Part shown: positions 16,837 through 26,060 of the stretch, one piece after another | How the letters are laid out: the number at the start of each line of letters is the position of its first letter | Position numbering within the stretch: the first letter of the stretch is position 1 | DNA from: Oscillatoriales cyanobacterium CG2_30_40_61 | GTDB taxonomy: Bacteria; Cyanobacteriota; Cyanobacteriia; Cyanobacteriales; Microcoleaceae | Assembly: GCA_001873365.1 (NCBI GenBank) | Contig: MNYZ01000064.1 | Coordinates: forward strand, 11,512-57,079 | DNA: 45,568 nt | Direction of reading: 5' to 3' | Notes under the pieces: model-generated | Databases searched by the model: none | Told to the model about the DNA's origin: nothing | Seen by the model: only the letters and a program-made list of their open reading frames with translations | Program-made: the position numbers and the translations under genes

Positions 16837-19800
16837 ATGCTTCTATTTGTTCAAACTTTTATTAAACGACCCGTCCTAACGACGGTCTGTAGTATCCTGA
16901 TTATCTTGGTGGGTGCTATCTCCATTCCCCTGCTGCCGATTACTCAACTTCCTAACCTGGCGAATACCCAAATTAGTGTTACCGGGGTCAATATTGGTGC
17001 GGATGCGGAAACAACGGAAACCACCGTTACCACCATCATCGAGCGGGAAATTAACGGGGTGGAGGGGATGAAATATCTCTCCTCGAGTACGGGAAATAAT
17101 GGCATTAGTAATATTTCGGTGTTTTTTCCCAATGATATTGACCGGAATATTGCCCAAGTTAACGTTCAAAACCGAGTCGCTCAGGCTCAGTCTAATTTAC
17201 CCGATGTTGTTAGACAAATTGGGCTTTCAGTGCAGGCGTCTTCCCCTAGTATTCTATTAGTGATTGGTTTTTATTCCGATAAAGATGAAAGCGGAAAGCC
17301 CATATACGACACCACATTTATTAGTAATTATATTGATCTTTTTATTGTTGACCAACTGAGCCGGGTTCCGGGGGTGGGTCAAGTGACCATCTTTGGAGAA
17401 CGGAAATATGCCATGCGGCTCTGGCTTGATCCATCTCGGATGGCCGCCAGGGGATTAACGGCCCAGGATGTAGCCTCAGCATTAGGAATACAAAATGTCC
17501 AGGTGGGAGCCGGAAAAATCGGTCAACAACCCGCGCCCGCCGATCAACTCTTTGAAATTCCCCTACAGGCTGTTAGTCGCCTCCGCACCGTCGAAGAATT
17601 TGAACAAATGGTACTCAAAACCACTGAAAGTGGCGAGTTAATCACTATTAAGGACGTGGGACGGGCTGAGTTAGGGGCAGAAAATTATGATTTGGAATCG
17701 ACCTTTAATGGCGAACCTTCCGTGGGGTTGGGGATTTATCAGCTTCCGGGTAGTAATGCCTTAGAAACCGCTGCCCAACTGAAAGCCACGATGGAGGAAC
17801 TCAGTAAAAATTTCCCCCCGGGCGTTAATAGCAAGATTGCCTATGACACCACCCTGTTTATTAATGTGTCTCTTAGGGAAGTAGGGATCACCCTGATCAT
17901 GGCTATTGCCTTAGTGGTGCTAGTGATTTTTGTATTTTTGCAGGATTGGCGAGCTACCCTAATCCCCGCCGTTGCGATTCCGGTGGCCTTGATTGGGGCC
18001 ATGGCTGGGTTGAAAGCCCTGGGCCTGGAATTGAACACTTTAACTCTATTTGCTTGTACCTTGGCTTCGGGTTTAGTGGTGGATGATGCGATCGTGGTGG
18101 TCGAAGCGGTAATGATCAAAATTGAACAGGGGATGAAACCGACGCAAGCGGCCCTGGATGCTATGTCAGAACTGACCGGGGCAGTTATTGCCACCTCGAT
18201 TGTTTTGCTGGCGGTGTTTGTTCCGGTCTTGTTTTTCCCTGGAACAACGGGGGTAATTTATAAACAATTTGCGGTAACGATTATTTTTGCGGTAATCTTT
18301 TCTACCTTTAATGCCCTTTCTTTTTCTCCGAGTATGGCGGGGCTATTGTTACGTCGCCAAAAGAAAACCGGGGGGCCTTTAGGGTGGTTTTTTGAGCAAT
18401 TTAATCGAGGTTTTGGTTGGGTACAGGAAAAATACGGTGGAGTTGTTGGTTTTCTCACCAAGATTAATGCTTTGGTGATGATTATTTTTGTGGCGGGGTT
18501 AGCAGCAACGGTATTTGTTTATCAACAAGTACCATCGGGGTTCGTACCGGAAGAAGATCAGGGCTATTTGATTGTGATCTTTCGGACTCCTGATGGGGTG
18601 TCCCTCAACTATACCGCTAAGGCTGCTGAACAAATTGTGGATCGGACTTTAGCGATTCCTGAAGTTGAAAGTATTTTTGCGGTTCCGGGGTTTGGTTTTC
18701 AGGGACAGAACCCCAGTCAGGGGATTGCTTTTGTGTTACTCAAACCTTGGGATCAGCGACCGTCGGCGGATCAATCGGTGTTTGGGATTTTGAGGCGATT
18801 AAATGGGTCGTTACAATCGATTCCTGAAGTGCAAGTTTTTGCGGTGAATGCTCCCCCGGTGCAGGGTTTAAGTACCACTGGAGGCTTTGAATTTCAGTTA
18901 TTAGATACAACCGGAAATTTACCGATTCAATCCTTAGTGGAAAATGGCAATCGTTTAATTGGAGCGGCTAATTCTAATCCCACCTTTGCCGGGGTATTTA
19001 GTCAGTTTTCGGCTAGTAAGGCTCAGAAAAGGGTTGAGGTATTGCGCGATCGCGCCAATGCTTTAAATGTGGAGGTGAGCCAAGTTTTTCGTACCTTACA
19101 AACCTATTTAGGGTCATCCTATATCAATGACTTTGTTTTGGGTCAACGTCAATATCGGGTTGTGGCTCAAGCAGAAAAAGAATTTCGCGCCCAACCGGAG
19201 GATATTACTCAGTTATATGTGCGTTCCCGGGATGGACAGATGGTTTCCCTGAGTAGTTTGGTGAAACTCACGGATTTTGTCGGGCCAGAAACTATTAACC
19301 ATTTTAATATCTTCCGTTCTATGTTGATTCAAGGGAACCCGGCCCCGGGAGCCAGTACGGGTCAAGCGATCGCAGCGATGGAAAAATTAGCCTCTGAGGT
19401 CTTAGACCCGGGTTTTGATTATGCTTGGCAGGGTAGCGCCTTGGAAGAAAAGTCTTCCGGGGGGGCGGCGATTTTAATTTTCGGATTAGCCTTTATCATG
19501 GCCTTTCTGGTACTGTCGGCCCAGTACGAAAGTTATATTGATCCGATGATTATTATGTTATCAGTGCCTCTGGCGGTCTTGGGAGCTATGGCGGCGATTT
19601 GGTTCCGATCAAATATTCTTTTGCAAGGGACGGTCTGGCCCCTAATTACCAATGATGTCTATGTGCAGGTGGCCTTGGTGATGTTGATTGGTTTGGCTTC
19701 TAAAAACTCGATTCTGATTGTGGAGTTTGCCAACCAACTCCGAGACAAGGGTTTGAGTATTACCCAAGCTGCTATTCAAGCGGGGGAACAACGGTTCCGA

Positions 19801-20151
19801 CCGATTCAAATGACGGCTATTTCTAGTTTAATTGGGTTTTGGCCGTTAGTTATTGCGAGTGGTGCGGGTTCTAGTAGTCGTTGGTCATTGGGAACAGCTA
19901 TTTTTGGGGGTTTATTAGCAGGAACTTTATTAAGTTTGTTAATTACACCTAACCTATATATTACGGTTAAAACCCTAGAAGAACGTTTTCTAAAAGGCAA
20001 AAAATCCGATAAATCTAATCATAATAAATCGGATAAAAATCAACCTCCCTCTCCACCAGAAGATCCCCATTCCCAAAGTAAAACTTCTGAGACTTTGGCC
20101 CCCTCGGGTAATGGTTCTATCCAACCAGATAGTAGTATAAATAAACCCTAA
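16837..20151 (+). CDS. RND multidrug efflux permease (HAE1/AcrB family)
   Basis: A 1104-residue inner-membrane proton-drug antiporter. The first transmembrane helix follows FIKRPVLTTVCS. The proton relay is intact: D416 and D417 in GLVVDDAIVVVEA (TM4) and K956 in GLASKNSILIVEFA (TM10). Two large periplasmic loops and the internal duplication are as in AcrB. The C-terminal tail after about residue 1050 is a polar, proline- and lysine-rich cytoplasmic extension absent from AcrB. With the upstream adaptor it should form a tripartite pump with an outer-membrane factor encoded elsewhere. Substrates cannot be predicted. Confidence 0.94.
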   Translation: MLLFVQTFIKRPVLTTVCSILIILVGAISIPLLPITQLPNLANTQISVTGVNIGADAETTETTVTTIIEREINGVEGMKYLSSSTGNNGISNISVFFPNDIDRNIAQVNVQNRVAQAQSNLPDVVRQIGLSVQASSPSILLVIGFYSDKDESGKPIYDTTFISNYIDLFIVDQLSRVPGVGQVTIFGERKYAMRLWLDPSRMAARGLTAQDVASALGIQNVQVGAGKIGQQPAPADQLFEIPLQAVSRLRTVEEFEQMVLKTTESGELITIKDVGRAELGAENYDLESTFNGEPSVGLGIYQLPGSNALETAAQLKATMEELSKNFPPGVNSKIAYDTTLFINVSLREVGITLIMAIALVVLVIFVFLQDWRATLIPAVAIPVALIGAMAGLKALGLELNTLTLFACTLASGLVVDDAIVVVEAVMIKIEQGMKPTQAALDAMSELTGAVIATSIVLLAVFVPVLFFPGTTGVIYKQFAVTIIFAVIFSTFNALSFSPSMAGLLLRRQKKTGGPLGWFFEQFNRGFGWVQEKYGGVVGFLTKINALVMIIFVAGLAATVFVYQQVPSGFVPEEDQGYLIVIFRTPDGVSLNYTAKAAEQIVDRTLAIPEVESIFAVPGFGFQGQNPSQGIAFVLLKPWDQRPSADQSVFGILRRLNGSLQSIPEVQVFAVNAPPVQGLSTTGGFEFQLLDTTGNLPIQSLVENGNRLIGAANSNPTFAGVFSQFSASKAQKRVEVLRDRANALNVEVSQVFRTLQTYLGSSYINDFVLGQRQYRVVAQAEKEFRAQPEDITQLYVRSRDGQMVSLSSLVKLTDFVGPETINHFNIFRSMLIQGNPAPGASTGQAIAAMEKLASEVLDPGFDYAWQGSALEEKSSGGAAILIFGLAFIMAFLVLSAQYESYIDPMIIMLSVPLAVLGAMAAIWFRSNILLQGTVWPLITNDVYVQVALVMLIGLASKNSILIVEFANQLRDKGLSITQAAIQAGEQRFRPIQMTAISSLIGFWPLVIASGAGSSSRWSLGTAIFGGLLAGTLLSLLITPNLYITVKTLEERFLKGKKSDKSNHNKSDKNQPPSPPEDPHSQSKTSETLAPSGNGSIQPDSSINKP

Positions 20152-20240
20152 ATTGTTGGAAAAAAGAGTGCATTGTTTATTTGGTAATTACTTCTGAAAC
20201 TTATGAAGATTTTTTTCAACTTTCTCTCATCATCCTAATA

Positions 20241-20287
20241 TTCATTCCCTGTTCCGGTGTTCCGGTGTTCCGGTGTTCCCTGTTCCC
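20241..20287. repeat. Tandem repeat of GTTCCGGTGTTCCGGT type
   Basis: Nine-base units reading GTTCCGGTG/TTCCGGTGT repeat about four times, with CCTGTTCC at each side, just upstream of the GUN4 gene. There is no known function. Confidence 0.7.
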
Positions 20288-20296
20288 TTATAAAAT

Positions 20297-20872
20297 ATGT
20301 CAAACGAATCACAACAACCCAAACAGTCTCAACCCTTGAGTTTAGATGCTTTATCCGAACGAGTTGAACGCTTAGAACAGAAGTTAGATAAAGCGTTATT
20401 ATTATTAACGGATATATACCGATACCAAAAATTACGGGATTTTTTAGAAGCTGGAAATTGGAAAGAAGCGGATCAAGAAACCACAAGAATTATGTTGGAA
20501 ATCATGAATAAAAGTAGCCTAGATGATATTCTCCCTGATCAGATTATGATTTTTCCCTGTAGTGCATTAAGTCTGCTTGATCAACTATGGATGAGTTACA
20601 GTAAAGATCGTTTTGGCTTTAGTGTTCAACAACAAATTTATACCCGGTTGGGGGGAAATGATGATATTTCCGATATTGATATGAAAGTTTTACAGGCTAT
20701 GGAGGCTGAATTTGGATGGAGTGTGAATCATGAGTTATTAGATTATGACGATCTTGATTTTAGTTCGGAAGCTCCTGTGGGGTGTCATCCTTCTGGGTGG
20801 TGGCGATCGCCCTATGGGGGAAAAATGGCGGTTTATTTTATTGCTCGTTTAATTAGTTGTGGTGTTGATTGA
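20297..20872 (+). CDS. GUN4 domain-containing protein
   Basis: A 191-residue protein. Residues about 10-40 are a heptad-type helix (LSERVERLEQKLDKALLLL). The rest matches the GUN4 domain: LRDFLEAGNWKEADQET, the IFPCSALSLLDQLW region, and SKDRFGFSVQQQIY. It ends with the GWW motif region and AVYFIARLISC. Authentic Gun4 binds porphyrins and activates Mg-chelatase. Cyanobacteria encode several additional GUN4-domain proteins often joined to other modules, and the coiled-coil head here suggests one of those paralogues. A tetrapyrrole-binding regulatory role is inferred. No chlorophyll gene is adjacent. Confidence 0.85.
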   Translation: MSNESQQPKQSQPLSLDALSERVERLEQKLDKALLLLTDIYRYQKLRDFLEAGNWKEADQETTRIMLEIMNKSSLDDILPDQIMIFPCSALSLLDQLWMSYSKDRFGFSVQQQIYTRLGGNDDISDIDMKVLQAMEAEFGWSVNHELLDYDDLDFSSEAPVGCHPSGWWRSPYGGKMAVYFIARLISCGVD

Positions 20873-21175
20873 TCTGGAGCATTTATGAATCTCAATGGAT
20901 TTAATCATTGGTTGAATACTTAATCTGTGATTACCAGCGTCGAAACTTAGGATTTTAACTATATCAGTTGAATATATCAGTATTTTATATAAACCCTGTA
21001 AACCCTGATTAATCAAAGATTAAGCTCCTAAAACTCTACAAATTATATCAACTTTTTTAAATTTTTGTAAACAAGGTTAAAAATACCGTTCAAAAATAGA
21101 AAATTAGAGCTACTTTGAGGATATAGGGTTATTTTTAAAACAAATTATATTTAGGGCGATCCCCGGCAGGTGATT
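20873..21175. other. AT-rich intergenic region
   Basis: A 303-bp spacer between the GUN4 gene and a small membrane-protein gene. It contains AAACCCTGTAAACCCTG near 20992-21008 and A/T runs. No gene or convincing regulatory structure is seen. Confidence 0.5.
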
Positions 21176-21424
21176 ATGAATATGCGACTGGTTATGTTCT
21201 CGGGTATGGTGATGATGTTAGTCGGTACAATTGCCGGACTAGGAGTTTCCAAATATAGCGAGAAACAATATCAATGCTGTAATATTAGCCCTTCTGTAGA
21301 CCGGGGTTATAGTCAGTCGAGGGCGCCGCGAACTTACGCCCTGGTCGGTGCCGCCATGGGTTGGGTTTTTGGTTCTAGCCTTGAGTTAGTCAGACAATCT
21401 ACGCCTCAAGAAGTGGAAAAGTAA
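21176..21424 (+). CDS. Small two-helix membrane protein, unknown function
   Basis: An 82-residue protein, counting from the ATG at 21176. An AGG at 21168-21170 sits five bases upstream, and a GTG at 21170 is possible but less likely. Two hydrophobic segments are visible: MFSGMVMMLVGTIAGLGV and TYALVGAAMGWVFGSSL. They are joined by a polar loop with a CC pair. It is not recognised as a named family but looks like a typical conserved cyanobacterial small membrane protein. It converges with pyk. Confidence 0.6.
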   Translation: MNMRLVMFSGMVMMLVGTIAGLGVSKYSEKQYQCCNISPSVDRGYSQSRAPRTYALVGAAMGWVFGSSLELVRQSTPQEVEK

Positions 21425-21496
21425 GAATTGCCTAGAGTTGGGATGACGGGGTGATCAGATCAAATCCCCGCCATAACTTTGGGTGGGATGAATAGT

Positions 21497-22924
21497 TTAG
21501 TCGGTAATTGTATGAATCTTCAAGAAATTTGTACCTTTTGCTTTCTTGGTCGGAACACCTCCAATAATTAATATTTTATCCCCAACTTGGGCTAAGGGCA
21601 CTTCTAATAATTTAGTTTGGGCAAGATCAATTAACCCTTCAAAGGAATCCACTTGATGTTCTAATAAAATCGGTTTAACACCCCAAACTAAGTTTAAACG
21701 GTGATAAACTTTTAGATTAGGAGTTAGGGCGATAACAGGAACTTTAGGTCGTTCTGCTGCTGCTAAAATAGCCGTATATCCGGTACTGGTATAGGCAACA
21801 ATACAATGCAAATTCAAGATTTTATCAATCGTATTTAAGGCTTCACTTAAAGCATGGGTTTCATCGGACATCACCGGAGGATAATTTTTAAACTCGATTT
21901 CCGGTTCCACATCACTGGCAATTTTAGATAACATTTGTACGGCTTTCACCGGGAATTTACCAACAGCAGATTCTCCCGATAACATCACCGCATCCGTACC
22001 ATCAATAATCGCATTCGCCACATCACTCGCCTCGGCGCGGGTAGGACGGGCACTATGAATCATGCTATCTAACATTTGGGTGGCAGTAATCACTGGAATC
22101 CCTTTTTGATTACACATCCGAATGATTTGTTTTTGCAATAAAGGGACTTTTTCTGGACTCATTTCTACCCCCAAATCCCCCCGCGCTACCATTAAACCAT
22201 CACATTCATTGATAATAGATTCTAAATTGGCGATCGCTTGAGGTTTTTCAATTTTTGCCATGACTGGGATATCCGATCCGCCCTTTTCAATTAATAAGGC
22301 TTTTAAGGCTTTCACATCCTCCGCACGACGCACAAAACTCAAAGAAACCCAGTCCACACCCTGGGAAATACCAAAATCTAAATCCTGTTTATCTTTCTCC
22401 GTTAAGGAGGGAAGACGCAAAATTAAACTCGGTAAATTCACCCCTTTTCTACTTTTGAGGATTCCCCCTTCAATCACCCGACATTTAACTGCATTTCCCT
22501 GAATTTCTTCTATTTTTAATTCTAATAATCCATCATCTAGTAAAACCTGTGCTCCCAGGTCGGCTTCTTCTGCTAAATAGGGATAATCAATGGGGACGGT
22601 ATTCGGTTGATTGTCAAAATCATCAACAGGAACTAATGTTAATAATTCTCCTTCAACTAATTCTATTTCTGGGGATGGTAGCTGACCAATTCTAATTTTT
22701 GGCCCCTGTAAATCTTGCAACAGGGTAATGGGGGAATTACATTCTTTGGAGACTTTCCTTAGTAATTGTACCATTTCTGCATGATCTTCATAACTGCCAT
22801 GGGAAAAATTTAAACGGGCGACATTCATTCCCGCATTCAGCATTTGACGAATAATTTCTGGAGATTTACTCGCCGGGCCAATAGTCGCAACAATTTTTGT
22901 TCTGTGGTGTAAAGGTTTGATCAT
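21497..22924 (-). CDS. pyk: Pyruvate kinase
   Basis: A 475-residue glycolytic enzyme converting PEP and ADP to pyruvate and ATP. The N-terminus [12 protein letters not shown] and the [11 protein letters not shown] segment are diagnostic. The active-site stretch [10 protein letters not shown] supplies the catalytic lysine. [11 protein letters not shown] and [10 protein letters not shown] follow, with the Mg and phosphate ligands. The B domain (about 70-170) and the C-terminal allosteric domain are complete. The length fits the short bacterial type without the extra PEP-utiliser domain. It is monocistronic on the minus strand. Confidence 0.96.
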   Translation of the reverse strand: MIKPLHHRTKIVATIGPASKSPEIIRQMLNAGMNVARLNFSHGSYEDHAEMVQLLRKVSKECNSPITLLQDLQGPKIRIGQLPSPEIELVEGELLTLVPVDDFDNQPNTVPIDYPYLAEEADLGAQVLLDDGLLELKIEEIQGNAVKCRVIEGGILKSRKGVNLPSLILRLPSLTEKDKQDLDFGISQGVDWVSLSFVRRAEDVKALKALLIEKGGSDIPVMAKIEKPQAIANLESIINECDGLMVARGDLGVEMSPEKVPLLQKQIIRMCNQKGIPVITATQMLDSMIHSARPTRAEASDVANAIIDGTDAVMLSGESAVGKFPVKAVQMLSKIASDVEPEIEFKNYPPVMSDETHALSEALNTIDKILNLHCIVAYTSTGYTAILAAAERPKVPVIALTPNLKVYHRLNLVWGVKPILLEHQVDSFEGLIDLAQTKLLEVPLAQVGDKILIIGGVPTKKAKGTNFLKIHTITD

Positions 22925-23108
22925 TTTCTCTCCTCAGTGAACAGTTTTTAACAGGACTATTTAGCAATATCTGCTATTAATTTTATGGGTTAAGTTACAA
23001 TAGACCAGGATTGATCATAGCAAACTTAGCAATTTAATTCAATAATTATATCGATTATTTTTTAAAATTGCTCAATTCCGGTTTAATTTAACTAGATTTA
23101 ACATTTTC

Positions 23109-23921
23109 TTAACCTTTTACCCTGGAAATTAGGCGATCAAAATAGCGATTTAATAAGGGAAATAACAAACTATGGAAATAATTTAAAATTTTCATTTCTA
23201 ATCCAGGGGCGATCGCAAATTTATTTTTATTAATTCCCTGAATAATTGCTTGAGCAATATCTTCTGGTTCCCAAGGTTTAACCGTTCCCGTAATTGCTTT
23301 TGTTTCTGGAGGTTTAGTTTTATTTTCAGCGATTAATTGCGGAGTATTCGTATCCGGTGGATAAACAATAGAAACCTGTATTCCCAAAGGTTTTAATTCC
23401 CCGCGTAAAGATTCTGCTAACCCTCTTAAAGCAAATTTAGTAGGACTATAGGCGGTATAACCGTAAATTCCCATTAATCCGGCTCCTGATGAAATCATAA
23501 TAATTTTACCCTGTTTTTGTGATATCATAGTGGGTAAAACCGCTCGAATACAATAAAAAGAACCCCAATAATTAACAGCCATTGTCTGTTCAAATATTTC
23601 GATAGGAAGTTCCCTAAAATAACCGGGATAGGCTATTCCAGCCGAGAGAATTAAAATATCCACACCTCCCAAAAGATTAATTGCTGTTTCTATGATATTT
23701 TCCGCTTCTTCCCGTATAGAAATATCCGCCGAAAGAGTAAAAACCTTCTGGTTTTGAGATAATTTTACCGGATCAATTTCTTTTTTAGCTTGATCAAGGA
23801 TAGTTTGATTTCGAGCAATAATAGTTAGATTTGCGCCTAAACTCGCCAATAATTGAGCCGTTGCTTTACCAATCCCACTAGAACCGCCAGTAATAATAAT
23901 GTTTTTTTGATTAAAATTCAT
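23109..23921 (-). CDS. Short-chain dehydrogenase/reductase, 3-ketodihydrosphingosine-reductase-like
   Basis: A 270-residue SDR. The cofactor loop TGGSSGIG covers residues 11-18. Catalytic serine is in MISSGAG (about 144-145), and the Y158/K162 pair sits in AYSPTKFAL. The R37 following the second strand (TIIARN) favours NADPH. The overall pattern, including a C-terminal hydrophobic tail (KILNYFHSLLFPLLNRYF), resembles the ketosphinganine reductase (KDSR/FVT1) branch of SDRs. The true substrate is not determined. It lies 59 bp beyond cobM on the same strand and may be read from the same transcript. Confidence 0.85.
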   Translation of the reverse strand: MNFNQKNIIITGGSSGIGKATAQLLASLGANLTIIARNQTILDQAKKEIDPVKLSQNQKVFTLSADISIREEAENIIETAINLLGGVDILILSAGIAYPGYFRELPIEIFEQTMAVNYWGSFYCIRAVLPTMISQKQGKIIMISSGAGLMGIYGYTAYSPTKFALRGLAESLRGELKPLGIQVSIVYPPDTNTPQLIAENKTKPPETKAITGTVKPWEPEDIAQAIIQGINKNKFAIAPGLEMKILNYFHSLLFPLLNRYFDRLISRVKG

Positions 23922-23940
23922 AAGTACACAGAATAAGAGA

Positions 23941-24007
23941 AGAAACCGGGTTTCTGAACTAGGAATCTTGCTTTTATCTCCTAGTCACAGTCAGAAACCT
24001 GGTTTCT
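23941..24007. repeat. Inverted repeat that overlaps the 3' end of cobM
   Basis: Arms of 17 bp with one mismatch (23941-23957, 23991-24007) belong to the AGAAACCGGGTTTCTGA family. An inner stem, ACTAGGA (23958-23964) with TCCTAGT (23979-23985), extends the hairpin. The right arm and part of the inner stem are inside the cobM reading frame and supply its stop codon. Confidence 0.8.
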
Positions 24008-24799
24008 TGGGGTTTGACGGAATAAATGGGAATGTTTAGGATCATATAATTTAGATCTTAAAGTTGAAGTCTGGGGAGTTTTTTCTAAGGCGGGACTAAT
24101 CACATATAGAGTAGTTCTAATTAAGTTTTCTTCTTGGGTAACTTGTGCCATTTTTTCCAAGGGAACTACCCGAATTTTTTCATCCGGCCATCCCAAACGA
24201 TAACAAATAGCAATCGGCATTTCTGCGGGATAATATTTGATTAACTTTTGCTGAGTTTCTTCCACATAACGGGCACTCAAATATAAACATAAACTGGCTT
24301 TATGGGCGGCTAAACTTTCTAATTCTTCATCCGCAGGAACACCTGTAGCTTTCCCACTCACCCGAGTTAAAATAATCGTTTGTACCAATTCAGGGATAGT
24401 TAATTCTATTTTTAATTTAGCCGCCGCATCTTGAAAAGCACTAATTCCAGGGACAATTTCAAACTCAATTTCTGCCTCTATTAACTGTTGCATTTGTTCA
24501 TAAATTGCCCCATATAAACTGGGATCACCCGAATGTAATCTAACAACAGAAAGCCCTTGACGGACTCGTTCAATCATCAAGGGAACAATTTCTTCTAAGG
24601 TCTTATCAGAGGTTTTAACTAATTCTGCATCCGCCCGCACCCCGGTTAAAATTTGTTCAGGAACCAGAGAATCAGCAAATATAATCACATCCGCAGATGC
24701 TAATAATCTTTGGGCTTTCACGGTTAATAATTCTGGATCACCTGGGCCTGCTCCCACAATATAAACCGCAGCTTTGAGTAATCTGATATCTGGTTCCAT
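23981..24799 (-). CDS. cobM: Precorrin-4 C11-methyltransferase
   Basis: A 272-residue SAM-dependent methyltransferase of corrin-ring synthesis (CobM/CbiF). The N-terminal VYIVGAGPGDPELLTVKA motif and FADSLVPEQIL identify this subfamily. The second loop RLHSGDPSLYGAIYEQM and the VPGISAFQDAAAKL segment are typical. CYRLGWPDEKI marks the substrate pocket. The last eight codons (RNQVSDCD) and the stop are encoded by a dispersed inverted repeat, so the extreme C-terminus is probably not ancestral. Other cobalamin genes are not in the window. The SDR gene follows 59 bp downstream. Confidence 0.93.
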   Translation of the reverse strand: MEPDIRLLKAAVYIVGAGPGDPELLTVKAQRLLASADVIIFADSLVPEQILTGVRADAELVKTSDKTLEEIVPLMIERVRQGLSVVRLHSGDPSLYGAIYEQMQQLIEAEIEFEIVPGISAFQDAAAKLKIELTIPELVQTIILTRVSGKATGVPADEELESLAAHKASLCLYLSARYVEETQQKLIKYYPAEMPIAICYRLGWPDEKIRVVPLEKMAQVTQEENLIRTTLYVISPALEKTPQTSTLRSKLYDPKHSHLFRQTPRNQVSDCD

Positions 24800-24895
24800 A
24801 AGGTTCTAATTTCCTAAAATTGACGCTAGATTTCTATTTTTTCCGGATCTCCACTGACCGACTAAGAAGACAAGAACGGTAGATGCACCCTGGTT

Positions 24896-24927
24896 AAAGC
24901 CCTGGCTATTGAGTCTAGGGCTTTTTT
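24896..24927 (+). terminator. Intrinsic-terminator-like hairpin next to the lgt stop
   Basis: AAAGCCCT (24896-24903) pairs with AGGGCTTT (24917-24924) and is followed by a T-run to 24927 on the plus strand. No plus-strand gene precedes it. On the minus strand it sits directly after the lgt stop but has only three trailing T bases. It may serve lgt, or end an unannotated plus-strand small RNA. Confidence 0.55.
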
Positions 24928-25789
24928 ATTCGGATTTCGAGGCATGGGATTTGTGAACAATATCGGGTAAGCTTCGATTTAATCCATACAACCAAATTAA
25001 ACCGAATAATCCCAATATAATCCCACTTAAACTAACGAGTTGGGCAATTTTTAAATACCCCAACATTAAACTATCCGTGCGTAATCCTTCAATCCAAATT
25101 CTCCCACTACCATAGGTCAATAAATAAACCATAAATATGGTCCCTGGTTTGAAAGGATATTTGCCCTTTAGACCTTTCAAAAATAAGGTAATTAATAGGG
25201 CAAATATGATTAAATTCCACAGAGACTCATACAAAAAAGTCGGGTGAAAATATTCGGAGGATTCAAAACCATAGGGGCGGCGTTCCGGGGGAATATAAAG
25301 TTTCCAAGGTAAATCCGTGGGACTACCAAAGGCTTCAGAATTAAAAAAGTTTCCCCATCTACCAATGGCTTGACCTAAAATTAAAGAAGGAGCGACGATA
25401 TCAGCTAATTGCCAAAAGGGAATTTGTTTAATTTTAGCAAACAGTAAAGTCGCTATTAATCCCCCTATAATTGCTCCATGAATGGCAATTCCTCCCTTCC
25501 AAATAGCAATAATATTGCTGGGATTATTGGCATAACTTTCCCATTGAAATGCCACATAATATAGTCTAGCAAAAGGAATCGCTCCCACAATTAACCAAAT
25601 TGCTAAATCTCCGATAAGTTCAGAATCAATTTCCCGACGACTAGCTAGATACCCAGATAAGGATACTCCAATCAAGACCGCCGAGGCAATTAACAAGCCA
25701 TACCACCGAATTGATAACGGCCCGATTTCAAATATAATGGGGCCGGGGGAGGTAAATTGAAATCCTAGAAATAAGTAATTTGTATCCAT
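24926..25789 (-). CDS. lgt: Prolipoprotein diacylglyceryl transferase
   Basis: An integral membrane enzyme that transfers diacylglycerol from phosphatidylglycerol to the lipobox cysteine of prolipoproteins. It has about seven transmembrane segments. Seen motifs: [14 protein letters not shown]-type start, IHGAIIGG, and the Lgt signature [13 protein letters not shown] with its essential Arg, Asn and Glu, then [16 protein letters not shown]. The ATG at 25789 places the FEIGP motif at the usual distance from the N-terminus. An upstream in-frame ATG at 25822 would add 11 residues and cannot be excluded. It supports maturation of lipoproteins such as the efflux adaptor in this window. Confidence 0.94.
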   Translation of the reverse strand: MDTNYLFLGFQFTSPGPIIFEIGPLSIRWYGLLIASAVLIGVSLSGYLASRREIDSELIGDLAIWLIVGAIPFARLYYVAFQWESYANNPSNIIAIWKGGIAIHGAIIGGLIATLLFAKIKQIPFWQLADIVAPSLILGQAIGRWGNFFNSEAFGSPTDLPWKLYIPPERRPYGFESSEYFHPTFLYESLWNLIIFALLITLFLKGLKGKYPFKPGTIFMVYLLTYGSGRIWIEGLRTDSLMLGYLKIAQLVSLSGIILGLFGLIWLYGLNRSLPDIVHKSHASKSE

Positions 25790-26060
25790 AATAGCTGATT
25801 TTGAGCCAAGCCATTGTATCATCCCTTGGGGATCAAAGCTTTGGTTTAATTTTTTTTTTCAGAATAAAGTTGATCAAAATATTGACTCAAAGGAATTTGA
25901 AGATATTTTAATCAGGAAAATGGGTACAATAGGATTTGCTATGATTTCTGTCAATTTTCCACTCTTTAGATGAGATCGAATCAATCATTTTTATGATTTG
26001 AGGATAGGGATTTTCCCTAAAACCGTGAATGTTAATTTGTTTTAATTCTTAGTTACTCCT

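Noticed and set aside
24800-24925. Cobalamin riboswitch upstream of cobM
   Set aside because: A CCACTGACC sequence resembles part of a B12 box, but it is on the wrong strand and the other conserved riboswitch elements are absent.
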